Shown here: positions 1 through 6,325 of the stretch, in pieces
How positions within the stretch are numbered: position 1 is the first letter of the stretch
Layout: each line of letters begins with the position of its first letter
Assembly: GCA_018375675.1 (NCBI GenBank)
Contig: JAHACW010000052.1
Span: forward strand, 1-15,862
Length of the DNA: 15,862 nt
Direction: 5' to 3'
Source: Actinomyces sp.
GTDB lineage: Bacteria; Actinomycetota; Actinomycetes; Actinomycetales; Actinomycetaceae
Notes under the pieces: model-generated
Seen by the model: the letters and a program-made list of their open reading frames with translations, nothing else
What the model was told of the DNA's origin: nothing
The model's database searches: none
Program-made: the position numbers and the translations under genes

Positions 1-1
1 G

Positions 2-463
2 GGAGGCCCCATGGTCGCTCACAACTACGAGACCAACACCAACATCAGCACAAGAGGCACGTCCAACGCCACGCCCCTAGTCGCAGGCTTCCTGGCCCTA
101 GCCAAACAGAAGTGGCCCAACGCCACCAGCAACCAACTCCTCCAACTGCTCACACACACAGCCCGAACCGATCAAAGCGGGTGGAACAAGTACATCGGAT
201 ACGGCGGAGCAGACCCCGGAGCCATGGTCAACACCGATCCGTCCCAGTACCCCGACGAGAACCCGATCATGGACAAGGGCAACGACCGCCTCGGCCCCAC
301 CAACGAGGAATCCCAGCAGTACCTCGCCGGCCTCGCCGACCCCCGAGACATCGCTGGAGACTCCACCTACACTTACCGAGGCATCGACGAAAGCATCTTA
401 CGGGACACCGACACCACCGTACCCATGCACCTGGGCACCAGCCCCCGCTACCACGCCAAGTAG
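2..463 (+). CDS. S8 (subtilisin-like) serine peptidase, C-terminal part only
   Basis: The reading frame is already open at base 2 (Gly-Gly-Pro precede the first Met at 11), so this is the 3' end of a longer gene; the start, Asp and His of the triad lie outside the window. What is seen is the classic serine block G-T-S-N-A-T-P-L-V-A-G (about bases 59-91), where the Ser is the nucleophile, followed by the helix L-A-L-A-K-Q-K-W-P that normally follows it in subtilases. After the catalytic core there are about 90 residues rich in Asp, Pro and Gly, ending in Y-H-A-K. No hydrophobic C-terminal segment is present, so unlike ESX-associated mycosins this protein has no C-terminal membrane anchor. It is therefore probably secreted or soluble, depending on the unseen N-terminus. 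The S8 assignment is firm; the substrate is unknown. The gene ends just before a strong hairpin at 472-513. Confidence 0.85.
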   Translation, partial: GGPMVAHNYETNTNISTRGTSNATPLVAGFLALAKQKWPNATSNQLLQLLTHTARTDQSGWNKYIGYGGADPGAMVNTDPSQYPDENPIMDKGNDRLGPTNEESQQYLAGLADPRDIAGDSTYTYRGIDESILRDTDTTVPMHLGTSPRYHAK

Positions 464-471
464 GACAGAAA

Positions 472-513
472 AGACCCCGCGTCGCCACCGTTTGGTGGTT
501 CGACGCGGGGTCT
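472..513. terminator. Bidirectional terminator between convergent genes
   Basis: A 13-base perfect stem (472-484 with 501-513) is extended by a further 5-base stem (485-489 with 494-498) around a GTTT loop, with a two-base TT bulge on the 3' side. It lies 8 bases after the peptidase stop and 14 bases after the stop of the leftward gene ending at 528, so it can end both transcripts. On the + strand the stem begins after an AGAAA run, which reads as a short U tract for leftward transcripts; there is no clear T run rightward. Confidence 0.85.
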
Positions 514-527
514 ATCGTCTCTCAGGA

Positions 528-1007
528 TCAGCTCTTCGACGAAGAGTTCATCGCAGCAACCACAATCGCTACGATGGCGGAGACCAGGATCAGGATGATG
601 CCGAGCGGCGTGAGGTAGAACAACATGATGACTCCGAGCCATAACAAGCCGTCTCCACTATCGCCATGATCGCCGGGAATGAGCCCAATGAACACCTCGG
701 CAAGGAGGGGCGAAACCGCCAAAAACAGGCCAACTACGAGCAAAATGACCGCCAGCTTGTATGACGTGCGACGACGAGCAGGCACCGCAGGTCCGTAGAC
801 CCCAGGCCCTGGCTGCGGGAAGCCTGCTTGCATCCCGGCCCCCACGGGCATCTGCCCCCAACTCTGCTGCATGTCGGGTTGCATGGCTTCCACCGGCGCA
901 TACTGCACCTGAGGGGGAGCCGGAACCTGCTGGGGGCCGGGCACCTGCTGGGGGTTGTACCCCGCCACAGCGTTCGGGTCGGGGACCTGGGGATTCGGTG
1001 TTGTCAC
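528..1007 (-). CDS. Small membrane protein, group B, Pro/Gln-rich N-terminus (unknown function)
   Basis: Not recognised as a named family. The 159-residue product has a low-complexity N-terminal half (residues 1-77) rich in Pro, Gln, Gly and Val, a basic R-R-R at 78-80, a membrane segment at about 83-105 ending in S-P-L-L-A-E, a Gly/Asp/Ser loop (111-119), and a second hydrophobic stretch of about 30 residues (121-152) broken by T-P-L-G. The last part matches the proteins at 4960, 5330 and 5879 (R-R-x-S-x-K, P-L-L-A-E, P-x-G-I-I, A-I-V-A), so I place it in group B. It is the only group B member with the long Pro-rich tail, and its first residues (M-T-T-P-N-P) match those of the group A proteins. 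The GTG start is chosen because AAGGA lies 6 bases upstream and because of that shared N-terminus. It is last in the leftward array. Confidence 0.8.
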   Translation of the reverse strand: MTTPNPQVPDPNAVAGYNPQQVPGPQQVPAPPQVQYAPVEAMQPDMQQSWGQMPVGAGMQAGFPQPGPGVYGPAVPARRRTSYKLAVILLVVGLFLAVSPLLAEVFIGLIPGDHGDSGDGLLWLGVIMLFYLTPLGIILILVSAIVAIVVAAMNSSSKS

Positions 1008-1062
1008 AGGTGTTCCTTGGGGGTCGATGGTGTAGGAGCAGAGGTCGACGGATGAGACGATC

Positions 1063-1506
1063 TTAGAACAGCGAGATGAGAGAGAAGAACCCGTAGATCA
1101 AGAGGATCAGAAGAACGACGAGGCCGACAACCGTGAGCGGCGCAGCATTCATGAGCAGGCCTCGGGCGATGTAGCCGCGCTCGGAGGGGTTCTTCGTCTG
1201 CTTGAGCGCAATGATGCCGAGGACCAGACCGATAATGTTCACCACGACGACGGGGATGGAGAAGAATCCGGCCATGAAGATGAAGGCAATTGGAGCCAGG
1301 TCCAGCCCGTGCTCACCTCTCGGAATCAGCACGTACACCAGCGTTCCGAGGATAACCACTGCGAAGACAACAAGTCCGGTGATCCCGAATCCGCGACACG
1401 CTGCACCGAGGGCCTTTCCTCGGCTGCGTCCCGGCACGGCGAGCTGCCGGGGGTCCTGCGACGGAGACACATGTGGGCCAGGACCATTCAAATATGGGGC
1501 TGTCAC
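1063..1506 (-). CDS. Small three-segment membrane protein, group A (DUF4190-like)
   Basis: The 147-residue product has a polar, Pro-rich N-terminus (1-35), then membrane segments at about 40-61, 71-100 and 114-145. The core reads A-P-I-A-F-I-F, then N-I-I-G-L-V-L-G-I (90-98), a short charged loop with K-Q-T-K-N-P-S-E-R, and G-L-L-M-N-A-A-P. The same core occurs in the gene at 1558-2046 and, less closely, at 3529-3972 and twice in 2691-3500. The general layout resembles DUF4190-type membrane proteins of actinobacteria, but I cannot confirm the family. The start is GTG with GGAGG 7 bases upstream. The leader (C-A-C-C-A-T-C-G-A ... C-T-G-T-G-A-C-A) resembles that of the gene at 1007, pointing to duplication of the gene ends as well. 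It follows 51 bases after the gene at 1558-2046, probably in the same transcript. Confidence 0.82.
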   Translation of the reverse strand: MTAPYLNGPGPHVSPSQDPRQLAVPGRSRGKALGAACRGFGITGLVVFAVVILGTLVYVLIPRGEHGLDLAPIAFIFMAGFFSIPVVVVNIIGLVLGIIALKQTKNPSERGYIARGLLMNAAPLTVVGLVVLLILLIYGFFSLISLF

Positions 1507-1557
1507 AGTTATTCCTCCAATCGATGGTGGCTATCAAACAGCGGCATTCCGGATGGG

Positions 1558-2046
1558 TCAGGACGCCATCGCAAAGAGGAAGGTGAGCGTAACAGCAGCC
1601 AGGAACAGGAACATCGGGATGACATTCATCCAAATCCCGACCTTGGATAGCGTGTCGCGACGAGAATCCTGCACCCGCTTGCGCCCAGTCACGCCAAGGA
1701 TGAGACCAACGATGTTTATGATCGCACCCGGGATGTAGGTCATTACGGCGCCAAATATGAAGGCGAGCGGAGCCATAGCCCTCTCATAGGAGTCATGCGC
1801 ATCGAACGAGATATAGGCTGCAAAGAACAGCCCACCACCGCAGATGACAATCCCAACAACACCAAGGCATATGGAGGCCACGCCGAGGCCTCGGCTGGGC
1901 GGAGCAGCAAATTCCGGCGCCGGCTGCATGTCGGCGTAGGGGTTACCTGGCACGATACCGGGGTAGGCAGGCACCGTGCCCGGATTACCCGGCACACTGC
2001 CGGAGTAGTTGGGCATCCCCGAGCCGACAGGATTGGGCATCGTCAT
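1558..2046 (-). CDS. Small three-segment membrane protein, group A, Pro/Gly repeat N-terminus
   Basis: The 162-residue product begins M-T-M-P-N-P and carries a Pro-Gly-Asn-Tyr-rich N-terminal tail with short repeats (V-P-G-N-P-G, V-P-A-Y-P-G, V-P-G-N-P-Y, residues 18-37). Membrane segments are at about 54-79, 91-119 and 134-160. The core A-P-L-A-F-I-F ... N-I-V-G-L-I-L-G-V (111-119), a basic loop, and G-I-W-M-N-V-I-P is the closest match in the window to the protein at 1063-1506. In well-known actinobacterial proteins of this shape the Pro-rich tail is cytoplasmic and disordered; here that is an inference. The start ATG at 2046 has AAGGA 7 bases upstream; a second ATG two codons on is possible. 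A hairpin and a possible -10 lie just upstream (2069-2102). Confidence 0.83.
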   Translation of the reverse strand: MTMPNPVGSGMPNYSGSVPGNPGTVPAYPGIVPGNPYADMQPAPEFAAPPSRGLGVASICLGVVGIVICGGGLFFAAYISFDAHDSYERAMAPLAFIFGAVMTYIPGAIINIVGLILGVTGRKRVQDSRRDTLSKVGIWMNVIPMFLFLAAVTLTFLFAMAS

Positions 2047-2068
2047 CGTTGATCCTTCGTAGGTTGAC

Positions 2069-2102
2069 AGTCGCGCCCATGCGGGCGACTACGACAATCC
2101 TA
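2069..2102 (-). promoter_or_regulatory. Possible promoter and leader hairpin before the 1558-2046 gene
   Basis: On the minus strand a TAGGAT -10-like box (2102-2097) is followed by a hairpin (arms 2069-2077 and 2083-2090, about 8 pairs with one bulged G and a small loop), then the gene start at 2046. If the -10 is real, transcription would begin at about 2090, at the very base of the hairpin. No good -35 is visible. Alternatively the hairpin is a weak terminator for the gene ending at 2195. The interval 2047-2194 holds no other feature I can support. Confidence 0.35.
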
Positions 2103-2194
2103 AACGAGAGGGAGTCGGAACCTCCCGTGGCGGTATCAGGCTCTCGATGACGAGGCCGACGCGGCTCGAGACCTCCTCACGTCGCGAGAAGGTG

Positions 2195-2605
2195 TTATTT
2201 CCATCCGAATAGCCACTCGGCGAAGCCTGCTCCCAGCACGCTGTAGGCCCCGACAATAACGAGGACGGGACTCAGGCACAGGACCACTCCGCACAGGCTC
2301 TCGCTGCGCTGTCTGCTCGACACATCTGATTCACCCAGCTCTGCCCTGGCGATGACGAGGCCGGTAAGACTCAGACAAGTGGTGAGGCCACCGCCGATCA
2401 TCGCAATGACACGGTTGTAGACGATGCCGTCAACCTGATGGAAGTCTGGGTGGAGCAGGACGACTATCTCGACGATGATCACAGCGGCGATGGAGATCGC
2501 GGTGACAATCCAGGCACCGGCACCACATCTGAGGGGCGTCCACCTTTTGCGGGGCGTGCCGGGATACGGCTGTACCCCGCCACGTTCACGATCCGGAGCC
2601 TCCAT
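2195..2605 (-). CDS. Small membrane protein, divergent group A member (unknown function)
   Basis: The 136-residue product has a short polar N-terminus with Q-P-Y-P-G, a basic stretch, and membrane segments at about 29-51, 62-87 and 103-125, ending W-L-F-G-W-K. The middle region L-S-L-T-G-L-V-I-A-R-A followed by a charged loop with E-S-D and a further hydrophobic segment can be aligned with the second half of the neighbour at 2691-3500 (C-I-A-Q-L-T-G-L-I-K-G-I-R-A-R-R). The similarity is weak and the conserved Asn residues are lost, so membership in group A is tentative. The ATG start follows a strong GGAGGGAGG, and a promoter-like pair lies at 2637-2665, so it may start its own transcript. 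Confidence 0.75.
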   Translation of the reverse strand: MEAPDRERGGVQPYPGTPRKRWTPLRCGAGAWIVTAISIAAVIIVEIVVLLHPDFHQVDGIVYNRVIAMIGGGLTTCLSLTGLVIARAELGESDVSSRQRSESLCGVVLCLSPVLVIVGAYSVLGAGFAEWLFGWK

Positions 2606-2636
2606 GCCCCTCCCTCCAAAAGTCTTTCAAGAATTG

Positions 2637-2665
2637 AGATTAATGGAGAGAGGGTGTTAACGCAA
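2637..2665 (-). promoter_or_regulatory. Candidate promoter for the 2195-2605 gene
   Basis: On the minus strand TTGCGT (2665-2660) and TAATCT (2642-2637) are separated by exactly 17 bases. Transcription would begin near 2630, leaving a leader of about 25 bases with a strong GGAGG site. The stretch is less G+C-rich than its surroundings. Only the hexamers and spacing support the call. Confidence 0.5.
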
Positions 2666-2690
2666 GGAGGAATGAGCTGGGGATAGCGCT

Positions 2691-3500
2691 CTACGAGATT
2701 GAGGCAAGAACCACCAGGGGAAGGAAAAGCACGCACCAGCACAGGGGCGCATTCAGGACTATTCCCCACGTGGCGAGTGCCCGCTCAGACTCACTGTCGG
2801 CATTCCGACGCGCCCGTATTCCCTTGATCAAGCCAGTCAGCTGGGCAATGCACACCGGGACGCCCACGTAGAGGCAGACAATGATGACAGTGAGGCCGGG
2901 CAAGAACGGATCCTCTGTCGTAGCGAAATCCTTGAGGACCGCGAACAGACCGATGAGCGACGCTTCACCCATCGTCAGCAAGCCTGCGACCCCCAGCCCC
3001 ACCGATGTCGCACCCGCACTGCTGAAGAAGCGCTCAAACAGGGACACACACGCAGCCAGGACCGCACCACCACACACAGCGAGGAGAACAGCGAGACTGC
3101 CTGGGCTGTCAGTAAGGCCCACGGCAGGGATGATGCCGGCGCAGCCAAGGAAGAAAGCATTCACGCCCACTCCCAGCGCGCAGCGCCCGAGCTCCGCGCG
3201 ATCCTCGGCATGCCTTCGCCCCACGAATCCGGCGATGACACCCACCAGATGAACGATCCCCGCCACGACGGCTGCAGGCAGGAGGGAACGGACAAACTCG
3301 CCGTCGCTCATGACCGCAAACTCGCCGGGAATGACGAGGTGAGCACGGGCGTTCATCTCATCAAAAACCGAGGTCGACAGGACGATGAAACCCCCGATGC
3401 TCACGGCAAGTCCCAAGAGTGCGCAGGCCATGGACAACCTGTTCATCCTTCGCAACATGCGCTTGTTGGGCACAGGCGCGGGACCGCTGTGATCATTCAT
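2691..3500 (-). CDS. Polytopic membrane protein built from two group A units
   Basis: The 269-residue product has about seven membrane segments (roughly 22-43, 71-95, 107-128, 134-158, 163-190, 200-228, 244-267). Each half ends in the group A pattern. The first half has V-H-L-V-G-V-I-A-G-F-V-G-R-R, a charged loop, then G-V-G-V-N-A. The second has I-A-Q-L-T-G-L-I-K-G-I, a charged loop with E-S-E-R, then G-I-V-L-N-A-P. It therefore looks like an internal duplication and fusion of a three-segment unit with an added linking segment. The N-terminus is short, with only P-A-P-V-P as a trace of the Pro-rich tail. I chose the ATG at 3500 because GGAG lies 6 bases upstream; an in-frame ATG four codons earlier (3512) has no good site. 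The gene starts 28 bases after the stop of 3529-3972, so the two are probably cotranscribed. Function unknown. Confidence 0.8.
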   Translation of the reverse strand: MNDHSGPAPVPNKRMLRRMNRLSMACALLGLAVSIGGFIVLSTSVFDEMNARAHLVIPGEFAVMSDGEFVRSLLPAAVVAGIVHLVGVIAGFVGRRHAEDRAELGRCALGVGVNAFFLGCAGIIPAVGLTDSPGSLAVLLAVCGGAVLAACVSLFERFFSSAGATSVGLGVAGLLTMGEASLIGLFAVLKDFATTEDPFLPGLTVIIVCLYVGVPVCIAQLTGLIKGIRARRNADSESERALATWGIVLNAPLCWCVLFLPLVVLASIS

Positions 3501-3528
3501 CACTATCTCCATCCGACGCTTCAGTGAC

Positions 3529-3972
3529 CTACTTGAACAACATCAGAACGATCATGAAGGCGGTGAAGACGACGTATGGGCTTGCGTTCAGGAGGATTCC
3601 CAGCCAGTTGAGCTTCCGCGTCTTCGGCTTCCCCACTGCCCCAACAATCCCGATAACACCACCGGCGAGGTTCACCGGGCCAATAAACATCAGCGCAAAG
3701 AGCGGCAAGAATCCGATCGCTTCCTTGCCGCTCGGGTCGGGGTCGGATGCGCTGGCTCGGATAGCAAGCCACATGGCCAGTACCGTCAGGCCGATGAGGG
3801 CCCACCCGACAACACCCAAGATGATCGACGCTCGATTCACCTTCTGAGTCACGGGCACAGAACCCGGAGCGAATCCCTGCGGAACCGCCGCATATCCCTG
3901 AGACGTGGGCTGTGCGGGCGCGTATGGTCCCGAAGGCTGTTGCTCAGGCTGCTGAGGGTAAGGCGTACTCAT
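3529..3972 (-). CDS. Small three-segment membrane protein, group A, Pro/Gln-rich N-terminus
   Basis: The 147-residue product starts M-S-T-P-Y-P-Q-Q and has a Pro/Gln/Tyr/Gly-rich N-terminal tail to about residue 40, then membrane segments at about 49-71, 87-113 and 122-146. The core G-P-V-N-L-A-G-G-V-I-G-I, a Lys/Arg loop, and L-G-I-L-L-N-A-S-P matches group A. The frame can be extended to a GTG at 3993, but I chose the ATG at 3972. It has AGGAG 7 bases upstream, and its first residues match the M-(T/S)-x-P-(N/Y) start of three other array members. It begins 30 bases after the stop of the HAD phosphatase gene. Function unknown. Confidence 0.82.
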   Translation of the reverse strand: MSTPYPQQPEQQPSGPYAPAQPTSQGYAAVPQGFAPGSVPVTQKVNRASIILGVVGWALIGLTVLAMWLAIRASASDPDPSGKEAIGFLPLFALMFIGPVNLAGGVIGIVGAVGKPKTRKLNWLGILLNASPYVVFTAFMIVLMLFK

Positions 3973-4002
3973 CTCACTACTCCTATGCGTCACGTAAGGC
4001 TG

Positions 4003-4866
4003 TTACCCGAGGAGGGTGCGCAGCACCTGCGCAACCCCGGCCTCGTTGTTTGAGGGGGCGACGAAGCGCGAGGCCTCGACGACGTCCTGCGAGGCGTTGG
4101 CCATCGCGAAGGACAGGTCCCCCTCGCTCATCATGGACAGGTCGTTACCGGCGTCGCCGAAGACGGCGGTCTGAGAGCGATCAACACCGAGGAAACGCTG
4201 CAGGTCGCGCACGGCGCTGCCTTTGTCGACGCCTCGGATCTGCAGGTCCGCCCAGTTCGCGCCGGAAATCGCGTACTGGTGTGTGTCGGCGAAGTTGGCC
4301 AGGGTGGCCTCCGCGAGCGCCTCGACCGGGCCGAGGACGAAGACAGCGAGCTTGACGATCGCGTCGTCGATTTCGCCGGCCTCGATGGCGTCGATGATGG
4401 CGCTCTGGTCATCCACGCGCTTGGTGCGGTGGTAGTAGGGCATGACGCCGTCGACGAAGCGGTCGTCGGTGCGCTCGACATAGGCGAATTGCTTGCCGCA
4501 CATGACCAGGCCCCCGTCGATCCCGTCCGGCCCCGAGGTGGCCTCACGGACGAGGCGGATGACCTCGCGCACCGTGGGGGTGTCCACCGGATGGGAGGAG
4601 ACCTCGACGCCGTCGCGCATGACGATGCCGCCGTTCTCACCAATGACGGTCATGCCGGGGCGCCCGGGGAACATGTCGATGAGGGTCCACACCTGGCGGC
4701 CGGACGCGGGCGCGAAGGTGATACCGCGCGCGTCCATCTGGTCGAGCAGCTCGTCCATGCCGGGCGGGAAGTTCTTATCGTCATCCAGGAGGGTGCCGTC
4801 CATGTCGACGGCGGCCAGGCGCAGGTCGGCGCCCGCGTAACGCGCGGGGTCAGTGGGGGTCATCAT
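4003..4866 (-). CDS. HAD-superfamily Cof-type phosphatase
   Basis: The 287-residue product carries all four HAD motifs: D21-M-D23-G-T-L (nucleophile and general acid), Ser55 in A-S-G-R, Lys215 in V-D-K-G-S-A, and D238/D242 in F-G-D-A-G-N-D. The large insert between motifs II and III (about residues 80-200) is the C2-type cap of the Cof/YbiV group, whose known members dephosphorylate sugar phosphates, phosphorylated cofactors or nucleotides. The length is usual for the family and the protein should be cytoplasmic; the substrate cannot be told from sequence. The start is uncertain: the frame opens at a GTG (4893), but ATG at 4866 or 4863 is more likely. There is no strong ribosome site, and a CACAAT box ends 6 bases before the 4866 ATG, which would allow a leaderless start. 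It sits between two stretches of the small membrane-protein array, with no obvious functional link. Confidence 0.92.
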   Translation of the reverse strand: MMTPTDPARYAGADLRLAAVDMDGTLLDDDKNFPPGMDELLDQMDARGITFAPASGRQVWTLIDMFPGRPGMTVIGENGGIVMRDGVEVSSHPVDTPTVREVIRLVREATSGPDGIDGGLVMCGKQFAYVERTDDRFVDGVMPYYHRTKRVDDQSAIIDAIEAGEIDDAIVKLAVFVLGPVEALAEATLANFADTHQYAISGANWADLQIRGVDKGSAVRDLQRFLGVDRSQTAVFGDAGNDLSMMSEGDLSFAMANASQDVVEASRFVAPSNNEAGVAQVLRTLLG

Positions 4867-4959
4867 GGGTCCATTGTGCCCGACGGGACGCACGGGTGCT
4901 CACACCGGGGACGAGGCTGGGGCAACCTCACGCTGCCGGGCTCAGCCGGGCACAGGCTC

Positions 4960-5247
4960 CTAGTTGTTGCCGCTCGGCATGTTGGATATCTTCTCCGCAA
5001 ACGCCATGAAAAGGGCGATCACGAGAACAATGACGCCGGCCGGAGTGAAGCGATAGAAGGCCCACACGAAGGCCCAACCCGACGAAACATCATCGGGACC
5101 ACCCCGACCGACGGTTGCGTCAACGTACGCCAAATAGAAGAACGGGCTGATCATCAGCAGAAGCCCAATAGCACCAAGGATGAGCGGAATCTTGTAGTTT
5201 CCCCTGTTCTTCGTCGAAGGGGACGCTCCGCTCTTACTCTCACTCAT
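4960..5247 (-). CDS. Small two-segment membrane protein, group B (MSES start)
   Basis: The 95-residue product begins M-S-E-S-K-S-G and is mostly membrane: about 18-41 (ending near I-S-P-F-F-Y-L-A) and about 57-85 (containing F-T-P-A-G-V-I-V). It shares the layout basic stretch, segment, Gly/Asp/Ser loop, S-G-W-x-F, P-x-G, A-x-A-x-K with the gene at 5879-6259. An in-frame extension to 5484 exists, but I chose ATG at 5247. AAAGGA lies 6 bases upstream, the protein-like sequence begins there, and the paralog at 6259 starts with the same M-S-E-S and the same leader. The upstream extension in fact reads through a relic of the end of the tail-anchored gene (A-V-A-L-W-W). Function unknown. Confidence 0.78.
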   Translation of the reverse strand: MSESKSGASPSTKNRGNYKIPLILGAIGLLLMISPFFYLAYVDATVGRGGPDDVSSGWAFVWAFYRFTPAGVIVLVIALFMAFAEKISNMPSGNN

Positions 5248-5313
5248 GCCTGATCCTTTCACTGCCCGCCACTGGGGTGATGGCTTGCACCACCATAGCG
5301 CAACAGCTACGGC
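5239..5313 (-). repeat. Duplicated leader plus relic of tail-anchored gene, copy 2
   Basis: This aligns without gaps to 6251-6325, with 65 of 75 bases identical by my count. In gene direction it starts with the last codons of the tail-anchored gene (reading V-A-L-W-W, with the stop codon lost), then the intergenic leader with AAAGGA, and ends in the first codons of the M-S-E-S gene. Similarity stops at about 5313, marking one edge of the duplicated block. Confidence 0.85.
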
Positions 5314-5329
5314 GCGCGCGTCGACGGTC

Positions 5330-5758
5330 TTAGTACCCCCGATTCCGCTCCGCACCCTTGACAGCGAGATGCGCAATGAAGGCACACAGGAAGGCAAGAA
5401 GGCTGAACGGAACCACGAAGATGAGGACACCCAGGAAGAAAAGTTCAATAGAAGCTTCTGATGCATTGCCACCCGAAACAACAAGGTCTACCAGGAGCAC
5501 CAAAAGCGGTAAATAAACGACGCTTCCCAGGATAACGAATCCCAAAATGACGCAGGAGCGCACCACCTTCGAGCCGCGGCGCGGTCTATAGAGGCTCAGT
5601 GCGACTTGAGAATCCCAACCAGCTCCGTAGGCCTGTGCGGCCCACGCCGCCGCTTCGGCGGCCTTTCTCTCACGGCTCCTCGTTACCCGGGCATCAATAG
5701 CCAGCGCGATCAGGAAAACAATGAGAATGGGGGCAATAACTAACAGCAAGATATGCAC
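5330..5758 (-). CDS. Small membrane protein, group B, with extra N-terminal membrane segment
   Basis: The 142-residue product starts with a membrane segment (about 2-21), then a charged/Ala-rich cytoplasmic-looking region (22-58). Next comes R-P-R-R-G-S-K (58-64), a second segment at about 67-93 containing L-P-L-L, a Gly/Asn/Ser loop, and a third at about 104-132 with V-P-F-S-L-L-A-F-L. From R-R-G-S-K onward it aligns closely with the gene at 5879-6259, so it is the same family with a different front end. The start is GTG with GGAGG 10 bases upstream, a little far but the only good site. It is separated from the 5879 gene by 120 bases that contain a further relic (5836-5863). Function unknown. 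Confidence 0.78.
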   Translation of the reverse strand: MHILLLVIAPILIVFLIALAIDARVTRSRERKAAEAAAWAAQAYGAGWDSQVALSLYRPRRGSKVVRSCVILGFVILGSVVYLPLLVLLVDLVVSGGNASEASIELFFLGVLIFVVPFSLLAFLCAFIAHLAVKGAERNRGY

Positions 5759-5835
5759 GAAGAAACAACCTCCAGATCATGGAGCCGCCTTAACGGCCCT
5801 CTATTCCATTCGGAAAGACACCGGGGCACCCCAGA

Positions 5836-5863
5836 ACCAGCACGATAGCGCAACGGCCGCGGC
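5836..5863 (-). repeat. Short relic of the tail-anchored gene end, copy 3
   Basis: Bases 5845-5863 are identical (19 of 19) to 6307-6325, and the match extends with two mismatches to 5836. In gene direction this is the codon run for A-A-A-V-A-L at the end of the tail-anchored gene. Unlike copy 2, the following leader and M-S-E-S start are not kept, and the downstream gene (5758) uses a different start region. Confidence 0.75.
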
Positions 5864-5878
5864 ACGCGATTGAACCCC

Positions 5879-6259
5879 TCAGAGCCCCTGCTCCTTCTCA
5901 TCAAGCTTCTGCGCGAGCTTGGCGACGATAGCGAGCAGGAACGAAATGAGACCGAAGGGGGCAACATATAGCACGGCGAAGAAGAAGGTCCAGCCGCTCG
6001 CAACACCGGAGGGATTACTGCCGCTATCCATCGCTTCGGCTAGCAGGGGCAAAACGAACACGCTTGAGAGCAGAATGATCCCCACGATCACGAAGAAGCG
6101 CGCCAGCTTTGAGCCTCGACGCCGCGTGAGAGGAACAGGTGCGGCAGCGGTTGCCGCAGTCGATCCGCCAGGCGCATCGGGCTGTGCCGCGACAGCGGAT
6201 GCAACCATGGCCTCGGGGACATTCTCACCGCGCATCGTCACGTCGTTACTCTCGCTCAT
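5879..6259 (-). CDS. Small two-segment membrane protein, group B (MSES start, Ala-rich N-terminus)
   Basis: The 126-residue product begins M-S-E-S-N and has an Ala/Pro/Gly-rich N-terminal region to residue 44, basic T-R-R-R-G-S-K (45-51), a membrane segment at about 53-75 ending L-P-L-L-A-E, a Ser/Gly loop, and a long hydrophobic region at about 90-116 (W-T-F-F-F ... A-P-F-G-L-I-S-F-L-L-A-I-V-A-K). The tail is charged (Q-K-L-D-E-K-E). It aligns with 5330-5758 and 528-1007 over the membrane half. The ATG at 6259 follows AAAGGA by 6 bases; an upstream GTG (6274) lies inside that site region and is less likely. It follows the tail-anchored gene by 36 bases and is very likely cotranscribed. Function unknown. 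Confidence 0.8.
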   Translation of the reverse strand: MSESNDVTMRGENVPEAMVASAVAAQPDAPGGSTAATAAAPVPLTRRRGSKLARFFVIVGIILLSSVFVLPLLAEAMDSGSNPSGVASGWTFFFAVLYVAPFGLISFLLAIVAKLAQKLDEKEQGL

Positions 6260-6325
6260 GCCTGATCCTTTCACTGCCCGACGCTGGGGTAATGACTACC
6301 ACCACCATAGCGCAACGGCCGCGGC
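6251..6325 (-). repeat. Duplicated leader plus end of tail-anchored gene, copy 1 (intact)
   Basis: This is the intact copy of the block also present at 5239-5313 (65 of 75 bases). It spans the last codons and stop of the tail-anchored gene, the 36-base leader with AAAGGA, and the first codons of the 5879-6259 gene. Because both genes are complete here, this is probably the parent arrangement. Confidence 0.85.

Noticed and set aside
4279..5253. Long open frame on the plus strand (324 codons)
   Set aside because: It is antisense to the HAD phosphatase, whose four motifs are intact, and to the gene at 4960-5247; it has no family features of its own.
5248..5484. Upstream extension of the 4960 gene
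   Set aside because: The extra 79 codons overlap the gene at 5330-5758 and include the relic of the tail-anchored gene; the paralog shows that the true start is the M-S-E-S codon.
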